A DNA stretch of 64,000 nt from Rhyacophila brunnea (GCA_022495005.1 JAGYXB010000797.1:806001-870000), one strand, 5' to 3'; positions 46,261 through 59,217 are shown, counted from the first letter of the stretch. The notes: generated by a model not told the origin, from the sequence alone. Numbers and translations: made by a program.

Positions 46261-48231
46261 AATTTTCACAAGCCAGCGGAAATTGTAATAATAACGAATA
46301 AAAAAATTATACCTATATACAAAAACAGCGTTTTTCTGTCATGCCCGATTCAGTGAGAAATCTCTTTGCGGCGGTGTTCGCACGGCGATTTTCTTCAACA
46401 AATGGGCAATCAACTAACGCTTAGGTATTACATTACGCCCGTATTTACTCATAAGCCAAATTCATTACAAAATATATTATGTCCAATAAATATTAAATAC
46501 ACGGTCAGCAAATCAATTTGTATTGATTACTACAAAATAATATTTTTTATCGTTGTCTTAATTCTAACACATCGTAAGTAATTTTTCTTCCGATTTCATG
46601 TTTTGTTGATTTCGATTTACTCGTACATATATGACAACGTATATTATATTACATTATATTTCAATATTATTGAATATTTTGTTTAAAATCGAGGGCTTAA
46701 TGTCAAACAACACTATCTACAAAAGTGCAACTTTACAGGAGAGCCAAAAATCGTTATTTTAGATTCTTGTAACTCAACAAGGGAAAGGTTTATTTTAAAA
46801 CCTAATCTTCATATTTTATAATTTATTGTGTATTGTTCATTTTTCTTGCATATGATGATGTTAAAATTTATAGGAATAGTTTTTAAAAAATATGAAAACA
46901 AGGGTAACTTATGTAGTTAACGTTAAACTTTACTGACGATTTAAGAAGAAATTAGAAAAGATTGACATCACGTTGTTTGACTATCATACAGCCGGAAATG
47001 CAAAATAACATTATCTCAAAAAAAAAAAAAAAAAAACACTTTTTTGTAGATAACGTTATTTGACTTTAAGCACTCGAAATATAATTCAGAATAGTGAAAG
47101 ATTATCCTACAACTAAAAAAGTGTATGAATTTTATTCCGTAAGTTGAAATATTTAGTTTTAACTGCCTCCTGAACACTTCAAAATCTGTTAATACAAACC
47201 TCCTCACTGTGGAGGCCCATATTATGATCCTATTATGATCGGACATGGTCGAAAGAAGAACACTTAGGTTAAACTGACTTACCATGTGTTTAAGCCGACG
47301 TTATATATTTTACAATTAATAACGATTTAGCCTTTATATTGTGGTAAATATTAAAGACGTTATCTTTTGATAGCAATATGCAGGGACCAGGGTCAAATCA
47401 ATCAGCTTGTAATATTTTAAATGTTACTTTTTTTTAAATTAACAATCGGTTCACGGTAATGTGTTTATCTATCTGTGATTTAAAAATATTTACATTTAAT
47501 CAACGTTTTTACTATTTCCGTAATACCTAAATACTAAATATAGTTTTATTTTTCCTGTTTTCTTGTTTATTCCATTATATCTAACAAAAACTAGGATGCC
47601 AATAATAACTAAACTAAACAGAGCTAATCTAATTAAGCATTATCGGTACAAATTTAAGCACTCAAAATTTATACGTCTCGAAAATAACGTACTTGCAACA
47701 ATTCATCACAAGTAGATAAAGTGATCTTATAACAGCAGTGGATAGCTGAAGTGAGGTCCGGTTAGATGAACGAGTGCTTGGATCCAACCGCTGTCTATCC
47801 CATTTATTTGATTAAAAAAACTAATCATTCTATTTTCTTCATTCTGTATTTCTGTCTACTTTCCGTATAACTGTCGCTAATATCTAATACAATTAAACAA
47901 AATTTATACAACGTATATATATTTACACAATTCTAACAAAATGTATCATAATAATCAAATATACCTTACATATTACTCTGTATTTGGATTCAGTGAGTGG
48001 ATATTTGTGATTTTCTTCTCTCTATGTCTTCCCAACCCATAATAAAATTTGAACGAATTGGACTTATTTATTTCTCCAAGTATTTTAATTTTTAATCATC
48101 ATTTATCGTATAACTTTAATTGACATCTACAATACAACTTTTGAACAAACGAATTCAATATACTTATCTGATCTTTTGTTATTAGGTACACCTAAGATTA
48201 TTTTTTCTCGTAATATTGAATCTGTCTATTT
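46261..48231. other. AT-rich, nothing recognised
   Basis: Includes an A run at about 47019-47036. Short frames only. Confidence 0.5.
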
Positions 48232-48302
48232 ATCTTCCACAGTAGATAAGTGTTCGCCTCTGAAATCGTGTATAACGGGTTTCGAAACCCGTGCCCAGTA
48301 AA
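48232..48302 (+). mobile_element. tRNA-like SINE head
   Basis: A-box-like CAGTAGATAAGTGTTCGCC and a B-box-like GGGTTTCGAAACCCGTGCC, just upstream of a family I repeat. Confidence 0.4.
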
Positions 48303-48355
48303 ATTATCATGTTAGTTTAATCTATATTATATAATTTTATCCAGAGCCTAATGGA

Positions 48356-48699
48356 TGGGACCACATAACAGATCAATAAATAGAATTCCGATAGTGTATT
48401 ACTCCTATACACTACATTTTGAAGCAGGGTTTTGAATATGTGAGTGGCTTACGAAAATGAAATATACATTATAGACGTGCAATGGTGTGTGTTGCAACCG
48501 TCAAATACACCAATATTGACTGAGCGTCAGTGCATAAGCCGAGAGCAGTTATAATAATAAAGGACAAGGTTAGAATGACGTATTCTTGACACCTGTTTAA
48601 GTTTATCCCATATTCTTCCACACTCGAGATCGGTTACCTGTTACTCCACACCCGATAGGTATTTCAGATATCATTAATTCAGTGTACCCTGGGTGGGAC
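48356..48699 (+). mobile_element. Family I repeat
   Basis: Begins at ATGGGACCACATAACAG and ends at CCCTGGGTGGGACAAA, with TGGGAC at both ends. It carries an extra ~20 bases (ATAATAATAAAGGACAAGG) inside. Confidence 0.7.
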
Positions 48700-49480
48700 A
48701 AATGGCTAACAAGCATTCCTTGTTGAAATCGTATTTTACAATAACATCCACTCTGTTGCAATTAATCTATATGCCTAGATCTCGAGGCCTTTATCTACTA
48801 GTGAATCAACTCCAGCTGATGACGATGATAACATACATGTGTCAATTTGGATTCAGTTCTAAAATTGTAATTAAGACCTGCGGATTGCTTTCAACAAAAA
48901 TGTTTCACGTTCTGACAAAGAAATAATTTTATTTGACTATTCACAATTATTTAATCTATATTCGCATGTTATAAACATAACTAAAAGCTTATTTTTTAGT
49001 TCAACTTATTCACTTGCAATACTGCAGGTACGTGTTTTCATCTGTGAATTAAAAAAATTAAAATAAATCGACCAATTCATCTTCAAAATTTCATATAGCT
49101 TGTGTAAGAAGGTGGGAGTATTAATCAAACAATTTTTGGGGGTTGGTAACAGAGAAAAAGATGGTAACTCTTGATTTATATGCCATAAAACTTAACATTC
49201 TGCTAAAATTAAATTTAAACATGAATTTATTGACGTTAAGTAAATGATAATAAAAGCATATTTAATAATTTTACCATAGAGTAGGTACTTATTTTTTTTT
49301 AATTTATTAATTACATTAGTACTTATATTAATCAAATCTCCATTATATTTTTACCAATGTACTAACTTATTAACATACTGCCAATTTTACCAGGTTTTGA
49401 TACTTCTTAGCTCATTTTTCTTCCTCGTCCATAATGTTTCTATATTTTGTATGATTATCTATGTTGCCAAAGGTTACAGT
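48700..49480. other. AT-rich, nothing recognised
   Basis: A 77-codon plus frame overlaps the end of the family I repeat and lacks any domain. Confidence 0.5.
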
Positions 49481-50113
49481 AGGTCACAGCACCCTATGCT
49501 GCAATTACATTATGATGCACATCGCGTACTGTCACATGCTGGTACGACGACAAATTTAGTCTATGGTTTCGTCATTCCGTAGAATATTTTGAACGATCAC
49601 TATCTCTATAAGTTCAATGATGGAGAGTGCCAACTCTACTGTATTAGTATTTTGAATATTATTCATTATTCATGTTAATTTTAATTAATTTTACAAGTTT
49701 CTACGTATGCGTACGTTAAAATTACTTGCGATATTGCATCCACAGATAATATTTTGAACAGATCCCAACCTGCAGACTGTAGACAATAGACAACATTCTT
49801 ATTGAAAACACATAATGCCAACCGCTAAAAACAAAAAATGCGCGATTTTGACATGTGAAAATGTGTTGGCATGTAGAAAATGATTTTAAAAAAACGTCCA
49901 TTGAGTCATGCGGGTGTCGATGCAGTGCGGTACGCGTGAGGTGACCTCATTTTTGTTGATTTCAGCAGATTTTGATAACTGACAATGTTCGTTTAAATGT
50001 TCAAAATGTGCTACGGGATGGGAGCATCAGTCTGATAACATTTTAAGTACATACTTACAACGTACAACGACATTAGGTACATACTTTTTCCCGTAGCGGC
50101 AGCTTACTGTGAC
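49481..50113 (+). mobile_element. Family F non-autonomous element
   Basis: Third copy. It may begin at GTCACAGCACCC near 49484, which loosely mirrors the complement of the end (GTCACAGTAAGCTGC). It ends at CAGCTTACTGTGAC. Confidence 0.65.
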
Positions 50114-50349
50114 AGTATAATTAATATAACGTGATCATAATATATTTGAATCTTTATACACATCAGTTTCTAGATATTCTAATCACTCAATATACTATTA
50201 CCACATTGTAATCATCTGTCAAATTATTATGAATGTCATTGTTTGTTTACTTGAATTACCTGATTAAAATAAACGATTTATCAAATTTCGAATTCGCTTT
50301 TATACTCACTCTCTCCTTCACATTTGCATTTGTTTTCTCTCATACGTTA

Positions 50350-50718
50350 AGCCTCAATTACATTGAGCTTCTTTACGAGCTGTTTATTGGCGAATTTAAA
50401 AGCGGGCGATTCAGCTACTGGGATTTGATGATTACACACAAAACTTTCCATTCGCTGAGAAGCCACAAGCCAGCGACTATTTTGTCGGAACGTAGTTAGT
50501 TTTTTTACCGAGAGGTTGGTACTGCGCTCTACTGCGCAGACGCAGTAGGCCCACACGCCGGCGTGTAGCGTGTAAAGTTGACCGGCTTTCAACTTTTCTC
50601 GGTAGAGTGTTAACAACCTGCTTATTAGCTTATTCGATGATTACACTGGGCGACTTTACAGGCAGATTGTAAATTCGCCAATAAACAGCCCGTAAAGAAG
50701 CTCAATGTAATTGAGGCT
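50350..50718 (+). mobile_element. Family E MITE, second copy
   Basis: 369 bp, same structure as 1290-1632: ends AGCCTCAATTACATTGAGC inverted, TA on both sides (50348-50349, 50719-50720), and the same ACACGCCGGCGTGT centre. Short open frames across it are not genes. Confidence 0.88.
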
Positions 50719-51082
50719 TAACAGATAGTTTAAGACAAATTAATATGAGGTAGTTGATAATTTGACTACTAATATTAAATTGTCTCTGATTTTCTGTTAA
50801 TATTAAATAAATAATAATATTACCTCACGTCTTGTTCATGTCGTGTTGTTAACCCAATATTGCTGTCGGTTATGTCGACTTTCTGTGGCAGTAGAAGGAT
50901 TAAATTCACCCCATCATTACGGGGTTAATGCAATGCAGATTGTGACGTCATTTCCAAATACCCCGTGAATTAGGCACGCAGAATGTAAAATACGAGACGA
51001 CTAGTCACGAGCGAGCGCTGAGTCGTTTTTATTTTTATTTATTTTTATTCTCGTATAACATAGTTTAAAATACGTCAGAAAT

Positions 51083-51180
51083 CGGTCTAAGACGATTCGG
51101 CGCTGGGACAACTAGGCGCTACGCAATCGAATGAAATTCGAAAATAAATAAACATTCGTGAATTATAGATACTTTTCAAA
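51083..51180 (+). mobile_element. Family J terminal fragment
   Basis: Reverse complement of 30245-30340: GGTCTAAGACGATTCGGCGC, then GCTACGCAATCGAATG and an AT-rich tail that aligns for about 100 bases. No second end nearby. Confidence 0.7.
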
Positions 51181-51365
51181 TATATATATAAAACTTTTTT
51201 TCCCGTGTCCGATCCTAATAGAATAATAATAATAGGGCCTCCACAGAATGGAGGTTTGTATTAACTGATTTTTGTTTTTTACGAGGAAGCGATATTAGCC
51301 ACTTACTCAACCTACTAGGTCTTTACTCTGACTCCAAACACAAATTGAAAAACAATATGTGTATG

Positions 51366-51446
51366 TTACAGAACCAGGATTCGAACCTATAACGCACAAC
51401 ATTATTAACCGACGCGTCAGTCGGTCGACCATTGTGGGCGTTACGT
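51366..51446 (-). mobile_element. tRNA-like SINE head
   Basis: On the minus strand: ATGGTCGACCGACTGACGCG (A-box) and AGGTTCGAATCCTGG (B-box, perfect T-arm). The outer arms, AACGCCC and TTCTGTA, do not pair, so a functional tRNA is unlikely. Confidence 0.5.
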
Positions 51447-51954
51447 CCTCTACTTAACTGAAAACCACCACTGCTCTATTTGTATTCGTCCATTTATTCG
51501 TCGCCCTTTGTGATGTGTGGTCCCTAAGCAACACACAATCTGCGCACCCTCATGGGACATCATTTTAGAGGACCAGAGATCCCTTTTTGTTTCAATTTCA
51601 TACATTTACGCTCCATCTATACAGAAGAGGGTTTTCTTCAAAGCTATAATTAATTAATAATATGCATTCGGTACACTAAGCCACGAAAGCTAGCCTAAGA
51701 AATATCCTGCAGCGCATAATATATTATGGATAAGTAAATTATGGAGGAATATTGGATGCCCGATACAAATACAAATTGTGTAACATATAATATATGAGGA
51801 TCGCAGTCTTTCCGTACATATAAAAATGCTCTAACTGAGATTTGTGACTCACTGTCATTCAAAACAAGATCCTACTCGAATTGAGACCAAAATTCAGCTG
51901 GAAAGGAGAGGGGATTAATGAGGTAATAGGGCCAAGAATCTGTTGCTGCTAGAT

Positions 51955-52415
51955 CAGTGTTCCCCAACCTTTTTACATATGCGGACCGGTAAAAAAAGGG
52001 AAGGGAATTATATTCTGACAGATGGACATAACTATAACTAACAAATATATTATATATATATATATAACAGTGTGATACAATTAAAATTTAACAAAATCAA
52101 TGGGTTTTTTTCAACAAACTAATTGTTGCATCTTTGTTATTATATTGGATATTTTTGGCTGCAGTGCTGTCTCTGACAGACGAAGTGCTGCATTCACGTC
52201 CAGTCTATTCGTTTGTTTTGATTTTATTGACGACATGGACGAAAATGGTTTTTCGCATTAATAGGTTGTTGAAAATGACATTAATAAATTTATAGCTTTA
52301 CAGCTTAAAGATGGATATTCGTCTTCCACTGATATCCAAAACTATGGAAATAATTTAATGTTCCTTGGGCGGCCCGGTACCATTTGATCCACGGACCGGG
52401 GGATGGGGACCACTG
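51955..52415 (+). mobile_element. Complete hAT MITE
   Basis: 461 bp. Ends CAGTGTTCCCCAACC and, inverted, CAGTGGTCCCCATCC (13 of 15 identical), with GGACCGG just inside each. The perfect 8-bp target duplication TGCTAGAT is at 51947-51954 and 52416-52423. No transposase inside. Confidence 0.93.
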
Positions 52416-52423
52416 TGCTAGAT

Positions 52424-53033
52424 GACTGGAAGTAAACAATGAAGGGTCAAGTGTTGTAAAGGTAAATAACGTAATTGAAATCGGGCCCTAAAGCCACGTT
52501 ATATGAAGAAGAAAGTCCTTTCTTATCGAAGTATAGTTCGAATACATTTTTCAGCGCTCACCACTGAAATATTGAAAATATTGTAAATAACCCGCAGTGC
52601 GTGACTGGTTCGTGATTCTTGTAAAAGAATAGGTATATTACATTCCACACAAAACGCGATTTAAAATGGATGAGCTCTGTGATAATATTATAGTTATTGG
52701 TAACTATAGAGATAAATCAACAAACTATATAATATATTACATTTTTCGCAAAAATTGGTTGCTTCCTGTGTAATGTAAACAGAATACTGTGGCATACCAA
52801 TTCTTATCTTTTTGGAATTAAATCTTGGACGATCAAAGAAATTATGTACATTTATATACCTACCATAAAATATGGCTTTTGATATAATATGACATTTATA
52901 ACAAGATCTCTTGAGCCGATCACAACAACGAACAAACCAATTGAAATTAATAATATTATAGCACCAAAATATGTATCAATTTAAATACGTTTTATTAGCT
53001 GTAAAAATCGAAGTTTTTAAAATAAAATAAAAT
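52424..53033. other. AT-rich, nothing recognised
   Basis: No frame, promoter or repeat partner identified. Confidence 0.5.
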
Positions 53034-53529
53034 AATTACAAGATAAAAAGAACTTTTTATATACCACGTTTTTAAATTTTCTGTTGAATCATATTATAAA
53101 CTGACAATTCTATGTATTAATAATTTAGCACAAATAAGGCAATTTATTGTAAACAAATCATTTTTTTGCTATTTCGCAACAAACAAATATAGAATACTGA
53201 AATGTCATTTTGATTTCCATAGTAACGCACGTATATATTAATAATTTAGTTGCTAGGACCACCCCCTTAGCAACCAATAATAGTGGATTGGATTACAGAT
53301 TTCTTCAGAAATAACTTTTCATACAAAACAAAATTAACTGAAAATGAATTCAATTCTACTTAAAGGTGGCTAAAAGTATTAAAAGAATGCATTGGCATTG
53401 TGTTCTAATATATTCTAAAAGTTTCAAATGTCTTGCTAGTCGGAAAGTTAGTTAAAAATCGATTGCAAGATTTGTACTGGATAAACAACCACCGGACAAA
53501 CAAGAATACGAGATATGAAAAACGTGGTA
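53034..53529 (+). mobile_element. Family A MITE, best preserved copy
   Basis: Left repeat TACCACGTTTTT (53062-53073), right repeat AAAAACGTGGTA (53518-53529), with the shared outer stretch ACAAGATAAAAAGAACTTTT on the left side. Confidence 0.88.
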
Positions 53530-53704
53530 AAATACATTAAAACTATGGATTATTTAAAATTCTCATTAATTATCTTATTGTTTTAAATCATTGTGTGCTT
53601 CGTAATCCCGTCACTAGATGTCCCTGATATCATTGCATGTTAACCGCACACTAAAACTAATAAATATATTAAACACTATAAATAAAATAAGTGTAATTGT
53701 AAAT

Positions 53705-53862
53705 ACAAAAACGCACTGGATCTCTACGGCTGGATGTCACAAAACGTGATTGTTTCACTTCTGCTACTGCACTACTGTTTTACTACATTATTTTCATTGT
53801 GCTTCATGGCCTGTTATAGTTTTAATATACATATAAATGTGTGTGTGTGTGTGTTAAGCGAT
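53705..53862 (+). mobile_element. tRNA-derived SINE (family D), 5' truncated
   Basis: Only the body remains: GTGATTGTTTCACTTCTGC, GTTTTACTACATTA, TGGCCTGTTATAGTTTTAA, then a (GT)n tail at 53839-53855. Confidence 0.72.
53835..53857 (+). repeat. (GT)n microsatellite
   Basis: Simple GT run at the 3' end of a truncated family D SINE. Confidence 0.8.
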
Positions 53863-55009
53863 GACATTGTAGAGTAAAGAAAAATACACCCATACATATT
53901 ATGATTAATTGAAGTTATACTTGTTTTTCCATTAAGATTTGAGGCTATATTTATGTAAGTATTATTTATGAGTAAAATTATATATCATTAAATAAATAAA
54001 TTTTGTTAATGTTGAGTTGGTAAATAATTCAAACAATGGTATGTTGTAAATTTACAATATTTAGACACTTCATACACAAAAATACATATTTTTACAGTTT
54101 ATGATAATATTTGTCGCATATCCCATGTCAATTTATTTATTAGTGGCTTATAATAATTGAAGACAATAATAATTATTATTTATATCACGTTTCAGTTAAA
54201 CCATTAAATAGGCTATGTTTTACTTTTCATTTGTAATAAATTATTATTGTTAACAAAAATAGTTGTACAGTCATCTGTTTAAGCAAATATAGTCGAAATA
54301 GCGGTTAAAGTTTGCTAAACATAGGTTTTGGGATTTTTTTCTTTCAAATTAGGTACTTCTGCAATAATATTTAGTTCTATGTTACTACAAAATAATATAC
54401 TTACAACATTGTGCACACAATTATAGTGAATTCAAAAAGCTAAATATTTATACATATTATATGATTAATAATTTTATTTTATTGTGCATGGCAACCTTCG
54501 CTCAGTTCAATTTTGCCGCCCTAATCTGTCCAAGGCTGTTTAAAATTTTAGTTGTGAATAATTTTCTTAGTGAATATGGGAACCACTTAATGGGACTTAA
54601 TCACTTAGTTAAGAGTATACCTACAAGGAAATATATTTTATAAATTAAGTTGTAATAATAATATGTATCTACAATGACAGAATAGTTGAACCATATTAAA
54701 ATGTATTTCACCTACTAAAACTAAAATACAATGCCGTATAATAAAAAGGTACTAATCATTTTCGTAGCCACGAAAATGATGCTTGTCAAAACATTAGTGT
54801 TTTTCATATATTTGTGTACGGTGTCAACTTGTGGAACCTGAAGGCAAGATAACGGATGATTAAAAATTAATTATCCAGTATTTTTCATGATTGTTTATTG
54901 CGATGTCGGTTAGCGAATCATGGCTGCTTACGAATGCTCAGATAAACCGTATACATACTTAGCTTCGAGAACAAATGTTTGCGATGCATACTAAGACTTA
55001 AGAAGACCA
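53863..55009. other. AT-rich, nothing recognised
   Basis: Short frames only. A local inverted repeat, TCATTTTCGTAG/CCACGAAAATGA, lies at about 54758-54780. Confidence 0.5.
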
Positions 55010-55093
55010 CTTCCATGACGCTATAAACATGCCAGAAGGTAAGATTTTAGTGCCACGCTTCCTTGTCCCGAAACGAAGCTGCACAGGACTGAT
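55010..55093 (-). mobile_element. Diverged family M LINE 3' UTR fragment
   Basis: TTCCATGACGCTATAAACAT, GATTTTAGTGC, TTGTCCCGAAACG and GCACAGGACTGATC follow the order of 530-618 with many substitutions. Confidence 0.5.
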
Positions 55094-55097
55094 CAGG

Positions 55098-55180
55098 AAT
55101 AGGGATTGCAATACCGAATGAAAATGTCACCATGTGTGTACCGGTTTTTCAGTATTTATTATTGAATACCGGTATTTCTT
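55098..55180 (+). mobile_element. hAT-like fragment with TACCGG motifs
   Basis: TAGGGATTGCAATACCG followed by ACCGGTTTTT and ATACCGGTATTT is reminiscent of hAT ends. A similar ACCGG-rich stretch lies at 30578-30652. Confidence 0.35.
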
Positions 55181-55849
55181 AAACATTAAAAAACAGAAAT
55201 AGGTCAATAAATATAGCTATTAAAATATTTTTAAAATATTATTTTATAGCAAAAACCTACATACCTACATTTATTATGTTGACATTTAAAAATATTTATT
55301 GATCATAATTGTAGAACTAGTGATTTTTACAAATAATTTGAATATATTGATAATTTTAACTAAAGCCATAAAAAGTTCATCAAGTGCAAATAAGTCCGGG
55401 AAAACCTACTTAAATTCAACGCGTACATCAATAATAATAGAATAATTGAACATTTTCGTCACAGATGTTTTCTATTTCGAAATAATATTATGATAATTCA
55501 TCGCGACAATTACTTATTACAAATTATGACAAACTTATGACAAATAAATATTTGATGAAATTTGTTTTATTATTTTTACACCTCTGTAAGATTCACTGCA
55601 TTGATTCATATTCGTAGCACCACTGAATTGTTCCGGGTAGCGTATGATAGAGCAAAGATCGCCCTGATGTTGACCGACTACCGCTAGGGAATGACACGAT
55701 AAGGATAATATGCTCATTTAAATGCTCACCACTATTCTGATATTTCAAAAAAAAAAAAAAACATTCAGTTGAAAAAACATAAAAATATAATCTTTTTTAT
55801 TTAATTATTCACATCTTGATACTTTAAAAAATTATAATGATACACAAAC
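55181..55849. other. AT-rich, nothing recognised
   Basis: 55590-55700 is slightly GC-richer. The 60-codon minus frame there has no domain. Confidence 0.5.
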
Positions 55850-56182
55850 TGGGGAACAACCACAGAACATATTAATAAATAGAATTTTGATAGACTATAT
55901 CCTAATACACTACAGTTTGCCGCAGGGTTTTGAATGTGAGTCTCTTTCGAAAATTAACCACAAATTATAGGCGGGCTATAGTGTGTTGCAACCTTCAAAT
56001 ATACCAATATTTAATGAGCGTCAGTGCATAAACCGAGAGCAGTTAGTTGTCAGAACGAAATATAATCATATTCTTGACACATGTTTAAGTGTATCCCTTA
56101 TTCTTCCACACTCGAGATTGGTTGCCTGTTACTACACACCCGTTAGGTATTTCAGTTCCTATTATTTCTGAGTTCTCTGGGA
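55850..56182 (+). mobile_element. Family I repeat, next to the full-length LINE
   Basis: Begins TGGGGAACAACCACAGAAC and ends TCTCTGGGAAT. The LINE inserted about ten bases downstream. Confidence 0.7.
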
Positions 56183-56216
56183 ATATATTACTATATATAT
56201 TAATATTTTTTTTTTC

Positions 56217-56222
56217 TTTATT
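56217..56222 (-). terminator. LINE polyadenylation signal and poly(A) tail
   Basis: AATAAA on the minus strand is followed after one G by ten A (56206-56215 read as T on the plus strand). This is the 3' end of the retrotransposed RNA. Confidence 0.85.
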
Positions 56223-56365
56223 TGGAAGCAATTGAGCTCTTCTCTGAATGGAAGGCTATTCTGCTTTACAATGGTTTACAAAAGTATACATACATTTTTT
56301 TTAACGACAGGCATAAATAGTTACATTATTAATGATACAGAATTACATTTTTGTTACACTATACA

Positions 56366-56860
56366 CTAGACATTTACGTTACATTTTTGGAGAAATTCAT
56401 GTACAATTTTCATAACTGAAATATTTGGTTTTGCCAGGAACGAATTAATCGTAAAAGGAGGGTATAACCTGCATTTCCGCAACTTATGCAATAACACTTC
56501 TCTCTCCTGGTCATAGGCATCACATTGCCAGACAATGTGGTTAAGATCTTGAGTGGGATGTCCACACTGACACTGAGGGCTATCTACCACTTTAATTTTG
56601 TACAATGATTCGTTGAGACTGTAATGCCCTGTCCTGCTTCTAGCTATTGTCACTATTACATCTCGCTTTATTTTACAATGTTTACTAAACCAAGTTTTAG
56701 GAGATCTACTATAAAAGTTTTGATAGTAGTGTGTTCCCTTTTCTTTCCCAAGATTTTCTAAATATTTACCGTTATTTTCGCTCATTGTTTGTTTAAACTG
56801 GGCTTTAAAATCTGTGTATGGAATTCTTATATTTTCTGATGGGTATTTTACAGATTTTTT
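56366..56860 (-). pseudogene. LINE ORF2, part 3: C-terminal zinc-binding domain
   Basis: The frame resumes after the six-A run and ends at 56366. It carries CQCGHPTQDLNHIVWQC, the Cys/His motif found at the C-terminus of ORF2 in I- and R1-like elements, thought to help bind template RNA. A methionine at 56785 lies inside the domain and is not a real start. Confidence 0.82.
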
Positions 56861-59217
56861 GCCAATTGATCCGCAATTTCATTGCCATTAATTCCTTTAT
56901 GTGCTGGAATCCAGTATATCTGTATATTTGTACCGTGTTCGTTACTATTGCTAAATTTGGAAATGTTGGTTCTAATAATAAGAATGTAGTCATTAGTTTT
57001 GATGCTGAAATTTGGATTTTCGAGCGAGTGAATCAGACTTAAGGAGTCAGTGAAAATGTTGATATTTTTATTTTTGTAATTAAGTGCAATTTTAGTGGCT
57101 TCGTATAAGGCTAAGCACTCTGCTGTATAGATGGAAGTGAATCTGTGGACACTTTTGGCAACCGACGTGTTGGATTGGGGGAAGAACACTGCTACACCTA
57201 CTGAAGGTGAATCGGGAATTTTGCTTCCATCCGTAAAAATTTGGACTACATTTTGATTGCTAAATTTGGACTTGAATAATAAGTCGGGAGAGTCGGAGTG
57301 CGATAGCTCCATTCCTATTTTTGTATTAGTTAAAACGTTATATATAATATCCTCATATGTATAATTAAAAAAGTTGTAGAAGTCTCTTTTTAAAATCAGA
57401 TGATCAATACAATTTACAGCTTGGATACTTTCTTTTAAAATTTGAAATCTCTTCAGAGTACGATCTCGCGTTATAGTTGTTTGTAGAAATCTGTTGACAT
57501 TGTATCTCGTATTAGAAGTACGGTTTGACATACATTTTACCAAGAAGTTTTTACATAGAAATTTAGATCTTTCTTCTAGTAATGTTATCTTGGCTTCGGC
57601 AAGTAGTATGTTAGTAGGTGTACTTTTTCTTAGGCCAAGAGCCAATCTGATAGCTTGGTTCTGTAGTCGTTCTAACTGTAGCTTTGCTCCTTTATTTTTT
57701 GGGAAGTAAATATAGCTTCCATAGTCCATTATGGATCTGATGTAGCTTTTATAGAAAGTTATTAGAGTGGAAGGGTGTGATCCCCACCAAGTACCTCTGA
57801 GGAACTTTATAATGTTGGTGGCTCTATTGACTTTCTGGGCAATGTAATTGACATGTTTATCAAAAGAAAGCTTGAAGTCAAAATAAATACCTAGAAATTT
57901 GGCTGATTCAGTTGATTTAATCATCATATCATTCAATTTAATTTGAAATTCTCCCGGCAGTATTTTGTTTTTGTTGAAATGTACGAATACCGTTTTCTCC
58001 GGAGATAGATCCAAACCCAGTTTGAATAGATTATTTCTAATTGTTTCTAGTGCACATTCCATTATATTTTTATCCTTATTGGGGTCTTTAGTTTTAAGGA
58101 ACAAAGATATATCGTCTGCAAATTGGGAGACTGTTATAGCTTTCGGTATATTGCGAACAATGTGGCTAACGTATATAATGTAAAACAGCGGACTTAAAAT
58201 TCCTCCTTGAGGAACGCCTTTATACAGTGTCCTCAGGAGATCTATGTTTGAATTAGTATAGATTAATCTCTCGTAGACAAGAAAAAAACAGAATTTAACG
58301 AGTTTAAAGGGGCACCCTATTTGTGCCAATATTTCAACGAGAATATCTGATTGAACGTTATTGAAGGCTCCAATCACGTCCAAAAAAATACCTAGCGTAT
58401 GTTTTTTTTCATTAAAAGATTCTTCAATATACATTGCAACATTTGTTAGGTTATCCGCACAGGAAAAACCTTTCCTGAATCCGGTTTGTGTATCTGGGAT
58501 AATTTTTTCTCTTTCCAGCCACCAGCGAAATCTATTTGCGACCATGATTTCTAAGATTTTGCAGACACATGATGTCAGTGCAATAGGTCTTAAGCTATCC
58601 GAATTAGGTTTATTAATAAAATGTATAAATATGCTTTTCCATTCGTCAGGGAATTCCATGCTATGAAACATGAGGCTAAAAATGTCAAGGAATATATGTT
58701 TTATTGGAGTGGGAAGCATATTAATGACTTCATACGTTATCCCGTCCGTTCCAGGTGCGGAATTATGTTGACGAGAATTTAATGCTATGCTGAATTCTAT
58801 GAAACTAAAGTGAGTGTCGAATAGCGTGTTATTTTTGGTAACAGGGAAAATGTTAGGGTTACTTGGAACCCACGGTGGGCATAGTTTTTCAAGAGCAGCT
58901 TCAATTTTTTCTTTATTTTGCATATTTTGTTCAATACTATCGGGTCTAATTTTTATCCATTTGTTTTTAAAAATTTTTGCTTTTTCCCATGTATACTTAA
59001 GGTCTGTGCTAAAATTGATGGTCTCTGCAAATTTTCGAAAGCAGTCACTCTTTTTCTTTTTAAAAGTTTTTTTAGCTATGGCAGCATTCTTTTTGTATTC
59101 AATTAAGTCTTTAAAATCTAAGGTAAATTCCCATTTTTTTAAGGCAGCTTTTCTTTTTCTCTTTACCTTATCACACTCTGAATCCCACCATTCTACTGGA
59201 TTGCTATGGCGAAATTG
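56848..59217 (-). pseudogene. LINE ORF2, part 2: reverse transcriptase and RNase H
   Basis: This frame is open from the break at about 59217, so it begins roughly 98 codons before the first alternative start at 58923. Reverse transcriptase motifs in order are RPIALTSC, TGFRKGFSCADN, FLDVIGAFNNV (the first catalytic Asp kept), GVPQGGILSPL and FADD (58111-58122). RNase H follows from about 57240 with the full D-E-D-D set: FTDGSK, AECLALYEA, FTDSLS and AHKGINGNEIAD. The frame then hits TAA at 56848-56850, just after a six-A run (56855-56860), where one base has been lost. The domain is otherwise complete and could be catalytically sound if the frame breaks are sequencing errors. Confidence 0.88.

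Larger units (their letters stand above)
50721..51946. other. Non-coding with family J fragment and tRNA-like head
   Basis: Besides 51083-51180 and 51366-51446 I see only AT-rich DNA and short GC-richer patches. Confidence 0.45.

Noticed and set aside
50347..50616. Overlapping 88-89 codon frames across family E
   Set aside because: Shadows of an inverted-repeat element present at two loci.
51366..51446. Possible tRNA gene on the minus strand
   Set aside because: The T-arm is perfect but the outer arm strands do not pair; treated as a tRNA-derived repeat.
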